From positions 62,001 through 126,000 of the forward strand of contig QKMY01000057.1 in assembly GCA_003242895.1 (NCBI GenBank): a stretch of 64,000 bases of DNA. Reading direction: 5' to 3'. The stretch is from Candidatus Margulisiibacteriota bacterium (GTDB lineage: Bacteria; Margulisbacteria; Riflemargulisbacteria; GWF2-39-127). This document shows positions 8,421 to 18,018 of this stretch, piece after piece (the first letter of the stretch is position 1; each line of letters begins with the position of its first letter). The notes under the pieces were generated by a model that did not search any database, was not told the origin of the DNA, and worked only from the letters and a program-made list of their open reading frames with translations. The translations under genes were made by a program, and so were the position numbers.

Positions 8421-8834
8421 ATGGATAATATTGTTAACGATGGTTTTTATAGTTCAATAGAACGCGGCCTTGATTATTCGACATTACGCCAGCAGGTTCT
8501 TGCAAACAATATAGCTAACATTAATACTCCTCGTTTCAGAAGATCAGACGTTGCTTTCAGTAAAATGATGAAAAACACCGGATCAAATGATAATAATTTT
8601 GCTGGTATTTTTAGTACGCACCAAAATCATTTTTCTCTCGGAGACAATGGAAATAATAAGACGGCAATGTTTGTTAGTCAGCCTAATGATACTGCTTTTC
8701 GAAATGATCTTAATAACGTAGATATTAATAAAGAAACCTCAGAATCAGCCAAAAATGCCATTTATTATCAGGCACTTACCCAAATCGCCGCTAGACGGTT
8801 TAGATTGATGAAGGATGTTATTCGAGGCCGATAG
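8421..8834 (+). CDS. flgB: Flagellar proximal rod protein FlgB
   Basis: 137 residues. The N-terminal axial-protein signature is clear: a helix followed by RQQVLANNIANINTPRFRRSDV, and the C-terminal helix holds ALTQIAARRFRLMKDVIRGR as in FlgB. FlgB forms the first ring of the rod on the MS ring, exported by the flagellar type III system. It is the first gene after the consensus promoter and is followed after 43 bases by flgC. Confidence 0.95.
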   Translation: MDNIVNDGFYSSIERGLDYSTLRQQVLANNIANINTPRFRRSDVAFSKMMKNTGSNDNNFAGIFSTHQNHFSLGDNGNNKTAMFVSQPNDTAFRNDLNNVDINKETSESAKNAIYYQALTQIAARRFRLMKDVIRGR

Positions 8835-8877
8835 TTTATTCGGAATCTCATAATCGTTAAAAAAAAAGGGGAATTCC

Positions 8878-9303
8878 GTGGGTTTTTTCGATATCGCAGA
8901 TATAAGTAGTTCTGGTATGAGCGCTGAACAAATGCGTATGAATGTTATTGCCGATAACATAGCTAATAGTGAGACAACAAACTCTGAGGACGGCGGACCA
9001 TATAAAAGGAAAAGCGTTATGTTGGAGGCTGTTCAGGGGTCTCAATTTGCCACGGTTTTTTCAAACAAAGTTGGTGGCGGTGTTAAAGTTTCTCAGGTAG
9101 TAAGTGATAAAAATCCCCCTAAAATGGTATTTGACCCAAACCATCCGAATGCGGATAAAAATGGGTATGTAAAATATCCTAATGTCAGCGTGGTTAATGA
9201 AATGGTAGACATGCTTTCAGCCTCAAGGGCTTACGAGGCTAACATAACCATGTTTAATCTAGCCAAGAATATGGAACTCAAAGCATTGGATATCGGTAGA
9301 TAA
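8878..9303 (+). CDS. flgC: Flagellar proximal rod protein FlgC
   Basis: 141 residues starting at GTG 8878, with AAAGGGG seven bases upstream. The N-terminus has SSGMSAEQMRMNVIADNIAN and the C-terminus the family ending NMVDMLSASRAYEANITMFN-type helix (here VVNEMVDMLSASRAYEAN). It is a structural subunit of the proximal rod. In most genomes fliE follows directly; here only a 144-base gap follows before fliF, too short for fliE. Confidence 0.95.
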   Translation: MGFFDIADISSSGMSAEQMRMNVIADNIANSETTNSEDGGPYKRKSVMLEAVQGSQFATVFSNKVGGGVKVSQVVSDKNPPKMVFDPNHPNADKNGYVKYPNVSVVNEMVDMLSASRAYEANITMFNLAKNMELKALDIGR

Positions 9304-9447
9304 TCTGGTGCCTTTTGCATTACCTCCTTGTTGTTATTAAAAAATAAAGCTAAAATAACAAAAAAGAACTATAATAAATCTTTTGTTCCGTCCCGGAAGT
9401 TCAACGGGTATGCTAACGATACTATTTAAGGTGTGAATATAATATAA

Positions 9448-11034
9448 ATGCAGAAGTTGATATTAGACGCACTTAATCAATTCAAGAAACTTTGGCAGTC
9501 TTTAGAGACGACACAAAAGATAACAATAATGCTTTTAACTATTGTTATCTTTTTGTCGCTTTTCTTTATTGGTATGTGGGGTACAAAACCCGATTACGAA
9601 ACCCTATTTTCTAACTTGGATAGCCAGGATGCCGGCCAGATTATTTCTAAACTGGGCGAAGCTAAAATACCTTATAAGCTTGATGCCGGTGGGAACACGA
9701 TCTTGGTCCCGAAGAAAAACGTGTACGAACTACGTATCCAGATGGCCTCTCAAGGATTACCAAAAGGTAGTGGCGTTGGGTTTGAGGTATTCGATAATTT
9801 TAAACTGGGAGCAACTGATTTTACGCAAAAACTCAACTACCAGAGAGCATTGCAGACAGAACTTGAAAGAACGATAACCAAGATTTCTCAGATTAAGCAG
9901 GCGCGAGTTCATATCGCTATTCCTGATGAACAGATTTTTTCCGATGAAAAGCAGGAAACGACAGCTTCAATCGTTCTCGACCTTATTGGTGGCGGCGAAC
10001 TTAATCCTAAGCAGATTAAAGGCATTGTCCATCTTGTTGCTAGCGCCATTAAAGGGTTGAAACCGGAGAATATTACGGTTATTGACACCAATGGTAATTT
10101 GCTCTATAGCAAAGAAGAATCGACGTATGGAGAAGGTGGGTTTTCATCAAACCAGATGGAAGCGCAAAATACTTTTGAACGAGTACTTGAGAAAAGAATA
10201 CAATCCATGCTGGTTACCGTAATCGGTCAGAATAAATCAGTTGTGAGGGTAAGTGCCGAATTGGATTTTAACCAGGAAAAGACTGAGTCTGAGATCTACG
10301 AACCGTCTGAAGAAAAAATCCCACGCTCAGAGAAGACGACTGAAGAAAGTTATTCTGGTGAAGGCGCTCAATCCGGCGGTGGAATGGCAGGAACGGATTC
10401 AAATATTCCAGGCCTTAAAAATGCTGGACAAAGCGGCAATTCCTCAAAGTATTCCCGTTTGGAAGAAGTTAAAAATTATGAAGTTACGAAGAGAATTAAG
10501 CATGAAGTAAAAGCTCCGGGCTCGGTAAAACGGCTTTCGGTTGCTGTTATGTTGGATCGTCAAGTGAATGATGAGCAAACGGGAGCTATTTCCCAAATAG
10601 TTAAAGCTGCAATTGGCATTAATGAGGCGAGGGGCGATTCTTTGGTAATAAAAAATATCGCTTTTGATAAATCTGCTATGATTCAAGATAAGAAAGAGCT
10701 TGAAAAAGCCGAATTGATGAATATGGTTATGTCTGTTGCCAAAGCAGTTGGAATTGGGGTTGTCATTCTCGTGTTTGTACTCTTCCTTTTTAATGCCTTA
10801 CGAAGGCTTCCGAAATCTCCAGCTCCACAGACTCAAGAATCAGCTGATCTTGATAAAGAATTAGAAGAGCGCGAAAAAGAAATTGAGATGGAACTTGAAC
10901 GCCTGGAGAGAATGTCGATGCCTACTGCCGAAGCCCAAAAGAAAGTTGCGATGCAAAAGCAGATTGAGAGATTAGCGAAGAAAGACTCTGAAGGTTTCAT
11001 TAAATTGCTAAGAAGCTGGTTAGCTGAAGACTAG
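9448..11034 (+). CDS. fliF: Flagellar MS-ring protein FliF
   Basis: 528 residues with the two FliF membrane helices, at about 25-43 and 430-450. Between them are the ring-building motifs, including the FSNLDSQDAGQI start of domain 1, the RTI-type segment ERTITKISQIKQARVHIAIP, and a Gly/Ser-rich linker near 300-330. The cytoplasmic tail that binds FliG is present and charged. It forms the membrane base of the motor and houses the export gate. No clear ribosome site is seen at the ATG. Confidence 0.97.
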   Translation: MQKLILDALNQFKKLWQSLETTQKITIMLLTIVIFLSLFFIGMWGTKPDYETLFSNLDSQDAGQIISKLGEAKIPYKLDAGGNTILVPKKNVYELRIQMASQGLPKGSGVGFEVFDNFKLGATDFTQKLNYQRALQTELERTITKISQIKQARVHIAIPDEQIFSDEKQETTASIVLDLIGGGELNPKQIKGIVHLVASAIKGLKPENITVIDTNGNLLYSKEESTYGEGGFSSNQMEAQNTFERVLEKRIQSMLVTVIGQNKSVVRVSAELDFNQEKTESEIYEPSEEKIPRSEKTTEESYSGEGAQSGGGMAGTDSNIPGLKNAGQSGNSSKYSRLEEVKNYEVTKRIKHEVKAPGSVKRLSVAVMLDRQVNDEQTGAISQIVKAAIGINEARGDSLVIKNIAFDKSAMIQDKKELEKAELMNMVMSVAKAVGIGVVILVFVLFLFNALRRLPKSPAPQTQESADLDKELEEREKEIEMELERLERMSMPTAEAQKKVAMQKQIERLAKKDSEGFIKLLRSWLAED

Positions 11035-11133
11035 TTGTTATAGTTCGATAACAGTGAATTAAGGGTGTGCCTTGTTGCGCCTTGAGGGTTTGTTATTGGG
11101 TAATGAAATAGAAAATAAGAAGGTAAACTAATT

Positions 11134-12135
11134 ATGGGTGATGCTAAAGGGGCAAAAAAGGCGGCTATTCTATTAATTGCTCTTGGGAAAGATGTTTCTT
11201 CAACTGTTTTTAAGCAGCTTACGGAGTCCGAGATTGAAGCGCTTACCTTAGAAATTGCCAATCTTGGGAAGATTCCGCCTGACCAGCAATATAAAATAGT
11301 AGAAGAATTTTATCATTTAACGAAAGCTCAGGAATATATTGCTAAGGGGGGGGTTCATTATGCCATGGAAGTCCTCGAAAAAGCACTTGGTCCGGATAGA
11401 GCAAAAGCAATTATTGATAATCTCTCCACTTCTTTGCAGACTAATCCTTTTGAATTTATTAAAAAAGCTGATCCAACCCAGGTTCTTAACTTTATTCAAG
11501 GGGAACAACCACAAACAATAGCTTTGATACTGGCTTATTTGCCTTCGGAGCTGGCAGCGCAAATATTATCTTCTTTGCCTGAAGATATGCAATCTGATGT
11601 GGCGAAAAGAATTGCTCAGATGGATCAGACGTCTCCGGATGTCGTGAGTCAAATAGAAAAAGTACTGGAGATGAAACTCTCAATGGTAATTGGCCAGGAC
11701 TTTTCACAAACCGGCGGTGTTCGGACATTGGTGGATGTTTTGAATAAAGTTAATAGAACGACAGAACGTACAATCCTCGACTCGTTAGGTCGTCAAGATC
11801 CTGAGTTGGCTGAGGAAGTTAGAAAAATGATGTTTGTATTTGAGGATATTCTTTTACTTGATGATCGATCGATGCAAAGGGTACTGAAAGACGTTGAGAA
11901 TAAGGATCTTAGTTTAGCGCTGAAAACCTGTTCCGATGAGCTCAAGGCAAAAATATTCAAAAACATGTCTGAGAGGGCTGCTGAGAACTTGAAAGAAGAG
12001 ATGGAATATCTTGGTCCGGTTCGATTAAAGCAGGTAGAAGAGGCTCAGCAAAGGATCGTAAATATTATCAGGAGCCTTGACGAAGCCGAAGAAATTGTTA
12101 TCTCGCGAGAAGGGGATGAAGAAAAATTTGTCTAA
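11134..12135 (+). CDS. fliG: Flagellar motor switch protein FliG
   Basis: 333 residues, normal length. It begins with the FliF-binding domain (KAAILLIALGKDVSSTVFKQL), has the middle-domain EHPQ-region equivalent in GEQPQTIALILAYL, and the C-terminal torque domain with charged residues in RSMQRVLKDVENKDL. FliG couples MotA to the rotor. AGAAGG lies upstream of the ATG. The 3' end overlaps the start of fliH by 20 bases if fliH begins at 12116. Confidence 0.97.
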   Translation: MGDAKGAKKAAILLIALGKDVSSTVFKQLTESEIEALTLEIANLGKIPPDQQYKIVEEFYHLTKAQEYIAKGGVHYAMEVLEKALGPDRAKAIIDNLSTSLQTNPFEFIKKADPTQVLNFIQGEQPQTIALILAYLPSELAAQILSSLPEDMQSDVAKRIAQMDQTSPDVVSQIEKVLEMKLSMVIGQDFSQTGGVRTLVDVLNKVNRTTERTILDSLGRQDPELAEEVRKMMFVFEDILLLDDRSMQRVLKDVENKDLSLALKTCSDELKAKIFKNMSERAAENLKEEMEYLGPVRLKQVEEAQQRIVNIIRSLDEAEEIVISREGDEEKFV

Positions 12136-12832
12136 TATCATTAAAAAAAGTACTGGAGATAGTTTTTCAATATCAAGCTTAGCAATGGAGACGTTTCATT
12201 CTCAAGTGGAGTATGAAGCTCTCGAACAAGATCGATCTAATATTATTGAACAAGGAAAAGAAGAAGCAACTCGGATAAAAGAAGATGCTCAGGCAGTAGC
12301 TAATGCTATTGTCGAAACCGCGAAAAGAGAGGCGGTCCTGATCAAGGAGTCTGCTCGAGAAGAAGGCTATAAACAAGGATTAGGGCAAGCTCGAAATGAA
12401 ATAGAGGATGAGTTTTCTGCGGGAATAACTGCAATACAAAATATTAAACAGATGATCGATAAGAATCTTGTCGAAATTTTTCAATCAATTGAGAATCATG
12501 TATTAGAAATAATTTTTGAGATTGCCAAAAAGATAGTAGGGTATGAGGTAAAAGCGAACAAAGCTATTGTTTTGGAAATTATAACAAAATGTTTGGCAAA
12601 AACCAGAGAAAGAAATCACATTATAATAAAAGTAAACCACAATGATTTTGATATGGTAGAAGAGAAAAAAGAATATTTCCAAAGAAAAGTGCGGGGATTA
12701 AAAATGATCGATATTGAAGAATCCGATCAGGTTTTTGAAGGCGGCTGTATCATAGAAACTTCAGTCGGTGATATTAATGGCGACATTGAGGAACAGTTTC
12801 ATAAGATTAAGGATGTTTTTTTGAATGAGTGA
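12116..12832 (+). CDS. fliH: Flagellar export ATPase regulator FliH
   Basis: About 238 residues. A charged coiled coil in the first half (repeated E, K and A with KEEATRIKEDAQ and KREAVLIKESAREEG) leads into the FliH C-terminal domain (LEIIFEIAKKIVGYEVKANK ... VFEGGCIIETSVGDING). FliH binds FliI and tethers it to the C-ring. ATG 12116 overlaps fliG; AGAAGGGG abuts this codon directly, which is not an ideal spacing. A TTG at 12077 and one at 12128 are the alternatives. It lies between fliG and fliI as usual. Confidence 0.88.
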   Translation: MKKNLSNIIKKSTGDSFSISSLAMETFHSQVEYEALEQDRSNIIEQGKEEATRIKEDAQAVANAIVETAKREAVLIKESAREEGYKQGLGQARNEIEDEFSAGITAIQNIKQMIDKNLVEIFQSIENHVLEIIFEIAKKIVGYEVKANKAIVLEIITKCLAKTRERNHIIIKVNHNDFDMVEEKKEYFQRKVRGLKMIDIEESDQVFEGGCIIETSVGDINGDIEEQFHKIKDVFLNE

Positions 12833-12893
12833 AGTACATTAACGGTAAGTGCAAACCGCTGCCTACTATCTAATAATAAGAGTTACGACAATC

Positions 12894-14210
12894 ATGGACT
12901 ACACAATAAATATACCCAAATATATAGAAAAAATAAAGTCAATTGACACTATAACTGCGATGGGGAAAGTCAATTATATTGTAGGACTCCTTATAGGGTC
13001 GGATGGCCCTGGTGTATCGGTTGGTGAGATATGTTTCATAGAAAATAACAACAAAGAAAAAATCCGTGCAGAAGTTGTAGGTTTTAAAGAAAACAAAGTA
13101 CTATTGATGCCTCTGGGCGACATGAAAGGTGTTGCACCTGGAAGTAATGTGTTGGCAACAGGGAAGCCGTTTAAGGTGGCAGTTTCAAACCATATACTCG
13201 GAAGAGTTCTTGATGGTTTGGGAAACCCGCTTGACGGAAAAGGGATAGTAAAAGCTAGCTCATATTATGAAGTCTCAAAGCAACCTCCGAATCCACTTTT
13301 GAGGCGCCGTATTAATCAGCCACTGGCTGTTGGTGTTCGTGCAGTCGACGGACTTATGACAATTGGTAAGGGTCAGAGGATAGGTATTTTTGCCGGCTCT
13401 GGGGTTGGTAAAAGTACACTGTTAGGTATGATGGCACGGAATACCGAAGCTGATGTTAATGTTATTGCGCTTATTGGCGAACGAGGACGTGAAGTTCGTG
13501 ATTTTATTGAAAAAGATCTGGGAGAAGACGGACTAAGGCGGTCTGTTGTTATTGTTGCTACTTCTGACCAGCCTGCGCTTATTCGTATTAAAGGAGCTTT
13601 TGTGGCGACTGCAATCGCTGAGTATTTTCGTGATCAAGGTAAGAATGTGTTGCTCATGATGGATTCGATTACCAGATTCTGTATGGCTCAGCGTGAAGTA
13701 GGTCTAACCATCGGGGAGCCGCCTGCAACGAAAGGATATACACCTTCGGTATTTGCGATGTTGCCGAAACTGCTCGAGCGGGCCGGTACTTCTGATTGCG
13801 GCACAATAACGGGACTCTATACGGTATTGGTTGATGCTGATGATATGAATGAGCCGATTGCTGATGCTTCGAGAAGTATTTTAGATGGACATATTGTTCT
13901 TTCGCGCAAAATTGCAGCGATGAACCACTATCCTGCAATTGATGTCTTAGAAAGCCTTTCGCGTTTGATGGTTGAGGTAACGAGCGATGAGCAGCAGCGG
14001 ATTGCTGGAGGCCTGAGGGACATAATGTCGACGTATAACGAGGCACAAGATCTTATCAATATTGGCGCATATATTAAAGGATCGAATCCCAAAATAGATT
14101 ATGCAATTACGAAAATCGACAGTATTAATAGTTTTCTTAAGCAAAAAGTTACCGAAAAAGTGACCTTTCAGGATGTTGTTGGGCAGTTGATAAAAATATT
14201 TGCAAATTAA
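12894..14210 (+). CDS. fliI: Flagellar protein-export ATPase FliI
   Basis: About 438 residues. The catalytic core has Walker A GSGVGKST, the DELSEED-like ALIGERGREVRDF segment, and RTREVGLTIGEPPATKGY-type motifs (here CMAQREVGLTIGEPPATKGY), which mark the FliI/type III ATPase family rather than F1-beta. ATG 12894 is chosen over a GTG at 12849, because the N-terminal domain begins soon after it and the extra residues look unconserved. The ribosome site is weak. FliI energises export of rod, hook and filament subunits together with FliH and FliJ. Confidence 0.96.
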   Translation: MDYTINIPKYIEKIKSIDTITAMGKVNYIVGLLIGSDGPGVSVGEICFIENNNKEKIRAEVVGFKENKVLLMPLGDMKGVAPGSNVLATGKPFKVAVSNHILGRVLDGLGNPLDGKGIVKASSYYEVSKQPPNPLLRRRINQPLAVGVRAVDGLMTIGKGQRIGIFAGSGVGKSTLLGMMARNTEADVNVIALIGERGREVRDFIEKDLGEDGLRRSVVIVATSDQPALIRIKGAFVATAIAEYFRDQGKNVLLMMDSITRFCMAQREVGLTIGEPPATKGYTPSVFAMLPKLLERAGTSDCGTITGLYTVLVDADDMNEPIADASRSILDGHIVLSRKIAAMNHYPAIDVLESLSRLMVEVTSDEQQRIAGGLRDIMSTYNEAQDLINIGAYIKGSNPKIDYAITKIDSINSFLKQKVTEKVTFQDVVGQLIKIFAN

Positions 14211-14232
14211 ATTTGAATAGGAAAAATGCTTT

Positions 14233-14700
14233 ATGAAAAAGTTCAAATTTAAACTACAGAAGCTTTTAGATTTGAAGATCAGGAAAGAAGATTTTGTTAA
14301 AGAACAATTTGCGAAGGCGGTTCGTAAATTAGAAACGGAAAAAGATTTTCTAATCCAGGCATCTTCAGAATTGTCTGAAGAAAGACAACAGCAAAAAGCG
14401 AGACGCTTGCAGCAGAGAATTTCATCTGATCAGGAACTCCAGTACCAGTGTTTTTTTAAAAAACTTCAAAATAAAATAGCTGCAACCCAGATAAAAGTTA
14501 ACCAGGCAGCGAATGTTGTTAATCAGAAAAGGGCAGAATTGATTCAAGCTCGTAAAGATCGTAGAATAATAGAAGAGTTAAAAGAAAAGCAAATAAATGA
14601 ATATTTATTGATGGTAGATAAAGAAGAGAATAAGGTTCTCGACGAAATAGCCACTATGGCTGCGGCGCGAGAGAATGAATTCGTTATGAAAGGTATATAA
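14233..14700 (+). CDS. fliJ: Flagellar export protein FliJ
   Basis: 155 residues, all predicted coiled coil. It starts [20 protein letters not shown], the standard FliJ opening. FliJ is the stalk-like subunit of the FliH-FliI-FliJ export ATPase. It follows fliI by 22 bases, and its stop codon overlaps the next start codon in TAATG. Confidence 0.9.
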   Translation: MKKFKFKLQKLLDLKIRKEDFVKEQFAKAVRKLETEKDFLIQASSELSEERQQQKARRLQQRISSDQELQYQCFFKKLQNKIAATQIKVNQAANVVNQKRAELIQARKDRRIIEELKEKQINEYLLMVDKEENKVLDEIATMAAARENEFVMKGI

Positions 14701-15230
14701 TGTTTGACTCGATAGATAGTATCCAGAGACGTATAAGCGAAATTGAACGCAATTTCGGAGTAGCTCAAACTAATATTGACACAAATATTAAAACCGGACA
14801 ACATTCGGATTTTGCTTTAACTTTAAAAAATAATATAGCTGATGTTAATCTGAAAAAAAAGATAGAAGACAATATTGGCAAATATTCTGAAATGTATAAA
14901 GTCGACCCTAAATTGATAACTGCGGTTATCAAGGCCGAAAGTAATTTTAATCCGAATGCTCAGTCTCCTGTTGGTGCACAGGGGCTCATGCAGCTCATGC
15001 CTGGAACCGCAGACTCACTAGATGTGGATGATCCTTTTGATGTCTCCCAGAATATTGAAGGTGGAACCAAATATCTAAGTGGGCTTTTACGGAAATACCA
15101 GGATGTTACAAAAGCCTTAGCCGCTTATAATGCCGGACCAGGAGCCGTAGATAAATATAACGGAATCCCTCCCTATAGAGAAACTCAACAGTATATCAAA
15201 AGAATTCTCAAAGATTTGGGCAATATCTAA
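14700..15230 (+). CDS. Flagellar-operon lytic transglycosylase (SLT domain)
   Basis: 176 residues. The first ~60 are a charged helical lead ([16 protein letters not shown]). From residue 65 an SLT/Slt70-type lysozyme-like domain follows: VIKAESNF with catalytic Glu80, [12 protein letters not shown] (92-103), and the [10 protein letters not shown] motif (141-150). It should open peptidoglycan to let the rod through, the job done by FlgJ or other muramidases elsewhere. There is no Sec signal peptide, so export by the flagellar system itself is likely. Translational coupling to fliJ supports this. Confidence 0.9.
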   Translation: MFDSIDSIQRRISEIERNFGVAQTNIDTNIKTGQHSDFALTLKNNIADVNLKKKIEDNIGKYSEMYKVDPKLITAVIKAESNFNPNAQSPVGAQGLMQLMPGTADSLDVDDPFDVSQNIEGGTKYLSGLLRKYQDVTKALAAYNAGPGAVDKYNGIPPYRETQQYIKRILKDLGNI

Positions 15231-15307
15231 TCCATTGATATAATTTATTCAAAGATAATGATGATCTGGTTCGCACGAGTTCAACGGATACCTGCGAATT
15301 TACTAAA

Positions 15308-15326
15308 CGAGGGTTCTATACCCTCG
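15308..15326 (+). other. Intercistronic hairpin upstream of the motE-like gene
   Basis: CGAGGGT / ACCCTCG, a perfect 7-bp stem with a 5-base loop, in the 163-base gap between the transglycosylase and motE-like genes. No T-run follows on either strand, so it is unlikely to be a simple terminator. It may mark an mRNA processing or stability site. Confidence 0.45.
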
Positions 15327-15393
15327 AATTGTACCTGCTATGAAAGAGAATATTACGAAGGGCTTATCGCTCTGAGCTCTAAGGGGAACGTGT

Positions 15394-16449
15394 ATGGCGG
15401 AAGAAGAAAATAAGGTATCACAGAAGCTTCATCAGTTAAATGTCGTATTTGCCTTTATTAAAAACCCGCGGTTATTTCGAATTGGCGGGTACGTCGCTGC
15501 AATATTGCTATTTTTATATATGTTTTTAGCAGTACTGAGCTTTTTAAACGTAGTTCCAAAAGAAATTGCAAAAAATCTGCCGTTTATTTCGTCGGTAGTC
15601 AGTAGGTCTGCAGAGCTGGACAACCTTAGTACGCAGACTGAACTTACTCCCTATAATCTTAATACCAAAATAGTGTATCCAAAATTTTCCAGAGTCTACC
15701 GAAAAGACGATCCTTATGTGCAGATTGAAGAGCAGAATAAGGAACCGTTAAAAGATCAGGTTGTTATGAAACGACAGTTCTATGATGGGAAGAATGTGGG
15801 CGAGATTTTCCTGAACGATCAGTTGGTAATAAGAATTTATAATAAAGGTCCTTATAATAACGAATATGCCAGAGCGGATGAGGTAGCTGAAAAACTTAAG
15901 AGTTTTATTAAGGAACAAGCCGATATGCTGAAGCTTATTCCGAAGATTGTTTCCGGCAACCTTAGCATTGTCCATGGAAACGATATTCTTGACCAGGTAA
16001 ATCAGGCTGACGCAATGGTGAATAACTCAACTCCTTTGCAGCAGGCAATTGCCTGGATAAATAATATTAGAATCGCGTCAGGAGTGACGACCCTGGTAAA
16101 GGAATCAGATTATCAGAGTTTGGTTCAAAATCCTGTTGTCCAACCTGAGGTTAAACCTGAAGTGAAAGTCGCAACAAAGAATGAAATTGTTGTCACGAAA
16201 CTACCGGAAAAGCTTTCAAAAGAAGACGAAGCAGCACGAACTAAACTATTGAAAAAGATAGTAAGAGTTTATGAGGCGATGCCTTCTGGCGAGGCCTTGG
16301 ATATCTTTGGGAAAATGTCAGACGGACAAGTCGCCGATATTTTATCGAATATGCAGGATAGAAAACTAGCAAAGATTCTAGCGGTAATGGACGCTGATAG
16401 AGCCGCTACGATCACAAAGCTGCTTGCAGATAAAAAGGCAAATAAATAA
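15394..16449 (+). CDS. MotE-like flagellar protein with an extra extracytoplasmic module
   Basis: 351 residues: a short cytoplasmic lead, one membrane helix (about 31-52), a ~100-residue module (130-231) and a C-terminal MgtE-N-like segment (about 289-346, AMPSGEALDIFGKMSDGQVADIL) typical of MotE/FlbB proteins, which help place or stabilise stators. The 130-231 module matches position by position one in the membrane protein at 33.6-34.8 kb (VG..N..V.R.Y.KG ... YxRA..VA..L ... NNST...I.W..NIR). It also resembles uncharacterised N-terminal modules of some MscS-type channels, from memory. AAGGGG lies eight bases before the ATG. Confidence 0.75.
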   Translation: MAEEENKVSQKLHQLNVVFAFIKNPRLFRIGGYVAAILLFLYMFLAVLSFLNVVPKEIAKNLPFISSVVSRSAELDNLSTQTELTPYNLNTKIVYPKFSRVYRKDDPYVQIEEQNKEPLKDQVVMKRQFYDGKNVGEIFLNDQLVIRIYNKGPYNNEYARADEVAEKLKSFIKEQADMLKLIPKIVSGNLSIVHGNDILDQVNQADAMVNNSTPLQQAIAWINNIRIASGVTTLVKESDYQSLVQNPVVQPEVKPEVKVATKNEIVVTKLPEKLSKEDEAARTKLLKKIVRVYEAMPSGEALDIFGKMSDGQVADILSNMQDRKLAKILAVMDADRAATITKLLADKKANK

Positions 16450-16520
16450 ATTTATGATTGACTTTCCGGTCGATAAAAGGCTTGAAAGAATAACAGATTA
16501 GATAGAAAAGGAGGTGAAAA

Positions 16521-18008
16521 ATGGAAATTGCACTTATTGACACGAATACCTTCCCGTACTCCGATTTTTCTACACAGGATACATCGGAAGAAAAGGGATG
16601 GAATTCTAATTTCAAGAAATTGCTTGAGGAGGTAGCTTCCGGAGAACTCGATGGCAACAAAAAAGTTGAGAAAGAGCCGAATAGAGAGAAGCAGAGACTC
16701 ACCGCAATGAGCGATACGGATAAAGAATCAGAAAAGGCAGTGACTGAGCAAGGCGATAAGAATCCGGACAAAAAGGTACAGGTTCTTATAGAAAACGTAT
16801 ACTATTTAGTTCCTAATGCTTTAATGATAAGGGAACTGGAAAATATCGTGAAGAATAAGAATACTCTTTCCGCCAATAACAAAGAAATGCTCGATGATAT
16901 AGAATCCGTTATTAGTGCATTGAAGTTACGCGGTGGAGTTGAGAAAGCCGGTATCGGGAAAACTGCTGATCCAGGACTTGCCCTAAATAGCTTTGCGTCC
17001 AATCAAATCAAAGATAGCGGTAACCTAAGCAATAATGAAATTAATCACAAAAGCCAGCAAACTTCGAATGCCGAATTAAATAAGAAGATTAACGATTTAT
17101 TGCAGAAATTTCCTCTTCTTTCCGACCAGATCCATAATGCCATCGCAAAAGCTTCAAAAGAAAATAGTATTGATCAATCTGCGATACGTCCAAAAGATAC
17201 TGCTTTATTGGAATTGCAGGGGCTTAAAATGGCTTTGTACCCTGGAGATGCCAAGAGAGTAGAGGATCCCGCAAAAGCTGCGTCTGATGCCCAAGATCGA
17301 GAGATCAAAGTGGTAAAGGATATTTCTTCTGAAAATAAAACGAAAATCCAAAACGTTACGGTGGTGAATTCTTTAACCCTGGATAATCAGAGGATGACGA
17401 ACAAAGAAGAAATTATATTGAAGAAAGTATTTAGGGATAATGATATGGAGCGGCCCTTGATGGAAACGAAAGTATCTATCGGTAACATTTTGGGGCAACA
17501 GAATCAATCTCAGCTTGAACCGAGGATTACAGCTTCTGCTGCTGTTTCAGATGCGGGTAAATTTCGTAACGCAATTATTGATCAGATCGACAACGGTGTG
17601 AAGATGCATTATAACCCGCCACAGAATGAAGTTAGGATGAAGTTGAATCCGCCAATGCTCGGTGAAGTAACAATCAAGGTCCAACTGGTTGATGACAAAA
17701 TGCAGGCAGGAAAGCAAGTATTGGTTACAAGTATGGTCGTGGAGAGTGAGAGCGTGAAAGATGCCGTGATGGCAGGAGCGAACCAATTGAAGCAGTCTTT
17801 ACAAGAGCAAACAGGTTTACAAGTTAAGGATTTTTCAGTAATTGTCAGGACTGGTCAGGAGTTTACTCAGCAGCAGAAGCAGAATGAGCTTCCTCGATCT
17901 ATCAAGAAGCGCCGCTTTTCTGTCCTCGAGGATGATGATAAGGATGTTGCCGAGGTCCTTTCAGAAGTCGGATATGCTCTTCAAGGGATTTTAGACTATA
18001 AGGTATAA
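16521..18008 (+). CDS. fliK: Flagellar hook-length control protein FliK
   Basis: 495 residues. The long N-terminal two thirds is polar and low in complexity, as expected of a secreted molecular ruler. The C-terminal domain (about 350-450) has the FliK signature NPPMLGEVTIKVQL and a helix LKQSLQEQTGLQVKDFSVIV, the part that switches FlhB specificity. AAGGAGGTG four bases before the ATG is the best ribosome site in the operon. The gene is followed directly by flgD. Confidence 0.92.
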   Translation: MEIALIDTNTFPYSDFSTQDTSEEKGWNSNFKKLLEEVASGELDGNKKVEKEPNREKQRLTAMSDTDKESEKAVTEQGDKNPDKKVQVLIENVYYLVPNALMIRELENIVKNKNTLSANNKEMLDDIESVISALKLRGGVEKAGIGKTADPGLALNSFASNQIKDSGNLSNNEINHKSQQTSNAELNKKINDLLQKFPLLSDQIHNAIAKASKENSIDQSAIRPKDTALLELQGLKMALYPGDAKRVEDPAKAASDAQDREIKVVKDISSENKTKIQNVTVVNSLTLDNQRMTNKEEIILKKVFRDNDMERPLMETKVSIGNILGQQNQSQLEPRITASAAVSDAGKFRNAIIDQIDNGVKMHYNPPQNEVRMKLNPPMLGEVTIKVQLVDDKMQAGKQVLVTSMVVESESVKDAVMAGANQLKQSLQEQTGLQVKDFSVIVRTGQEFTQQQKQNELPRSIKKRRFSVLEDDDKDVAEVLSEVGYALQGILDYKV

Positions 18009-18018
18009 GGAGAAGTAT

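Noticed and set aside
9395-15290. AGTTCAACGG before fliF and before the motE-like gene, reminiscent of a tRNA T-loop
   Set aside because: No acceptor stem, anticodon arm or CCA context can be built around either; the shared stretch is only ten bases.
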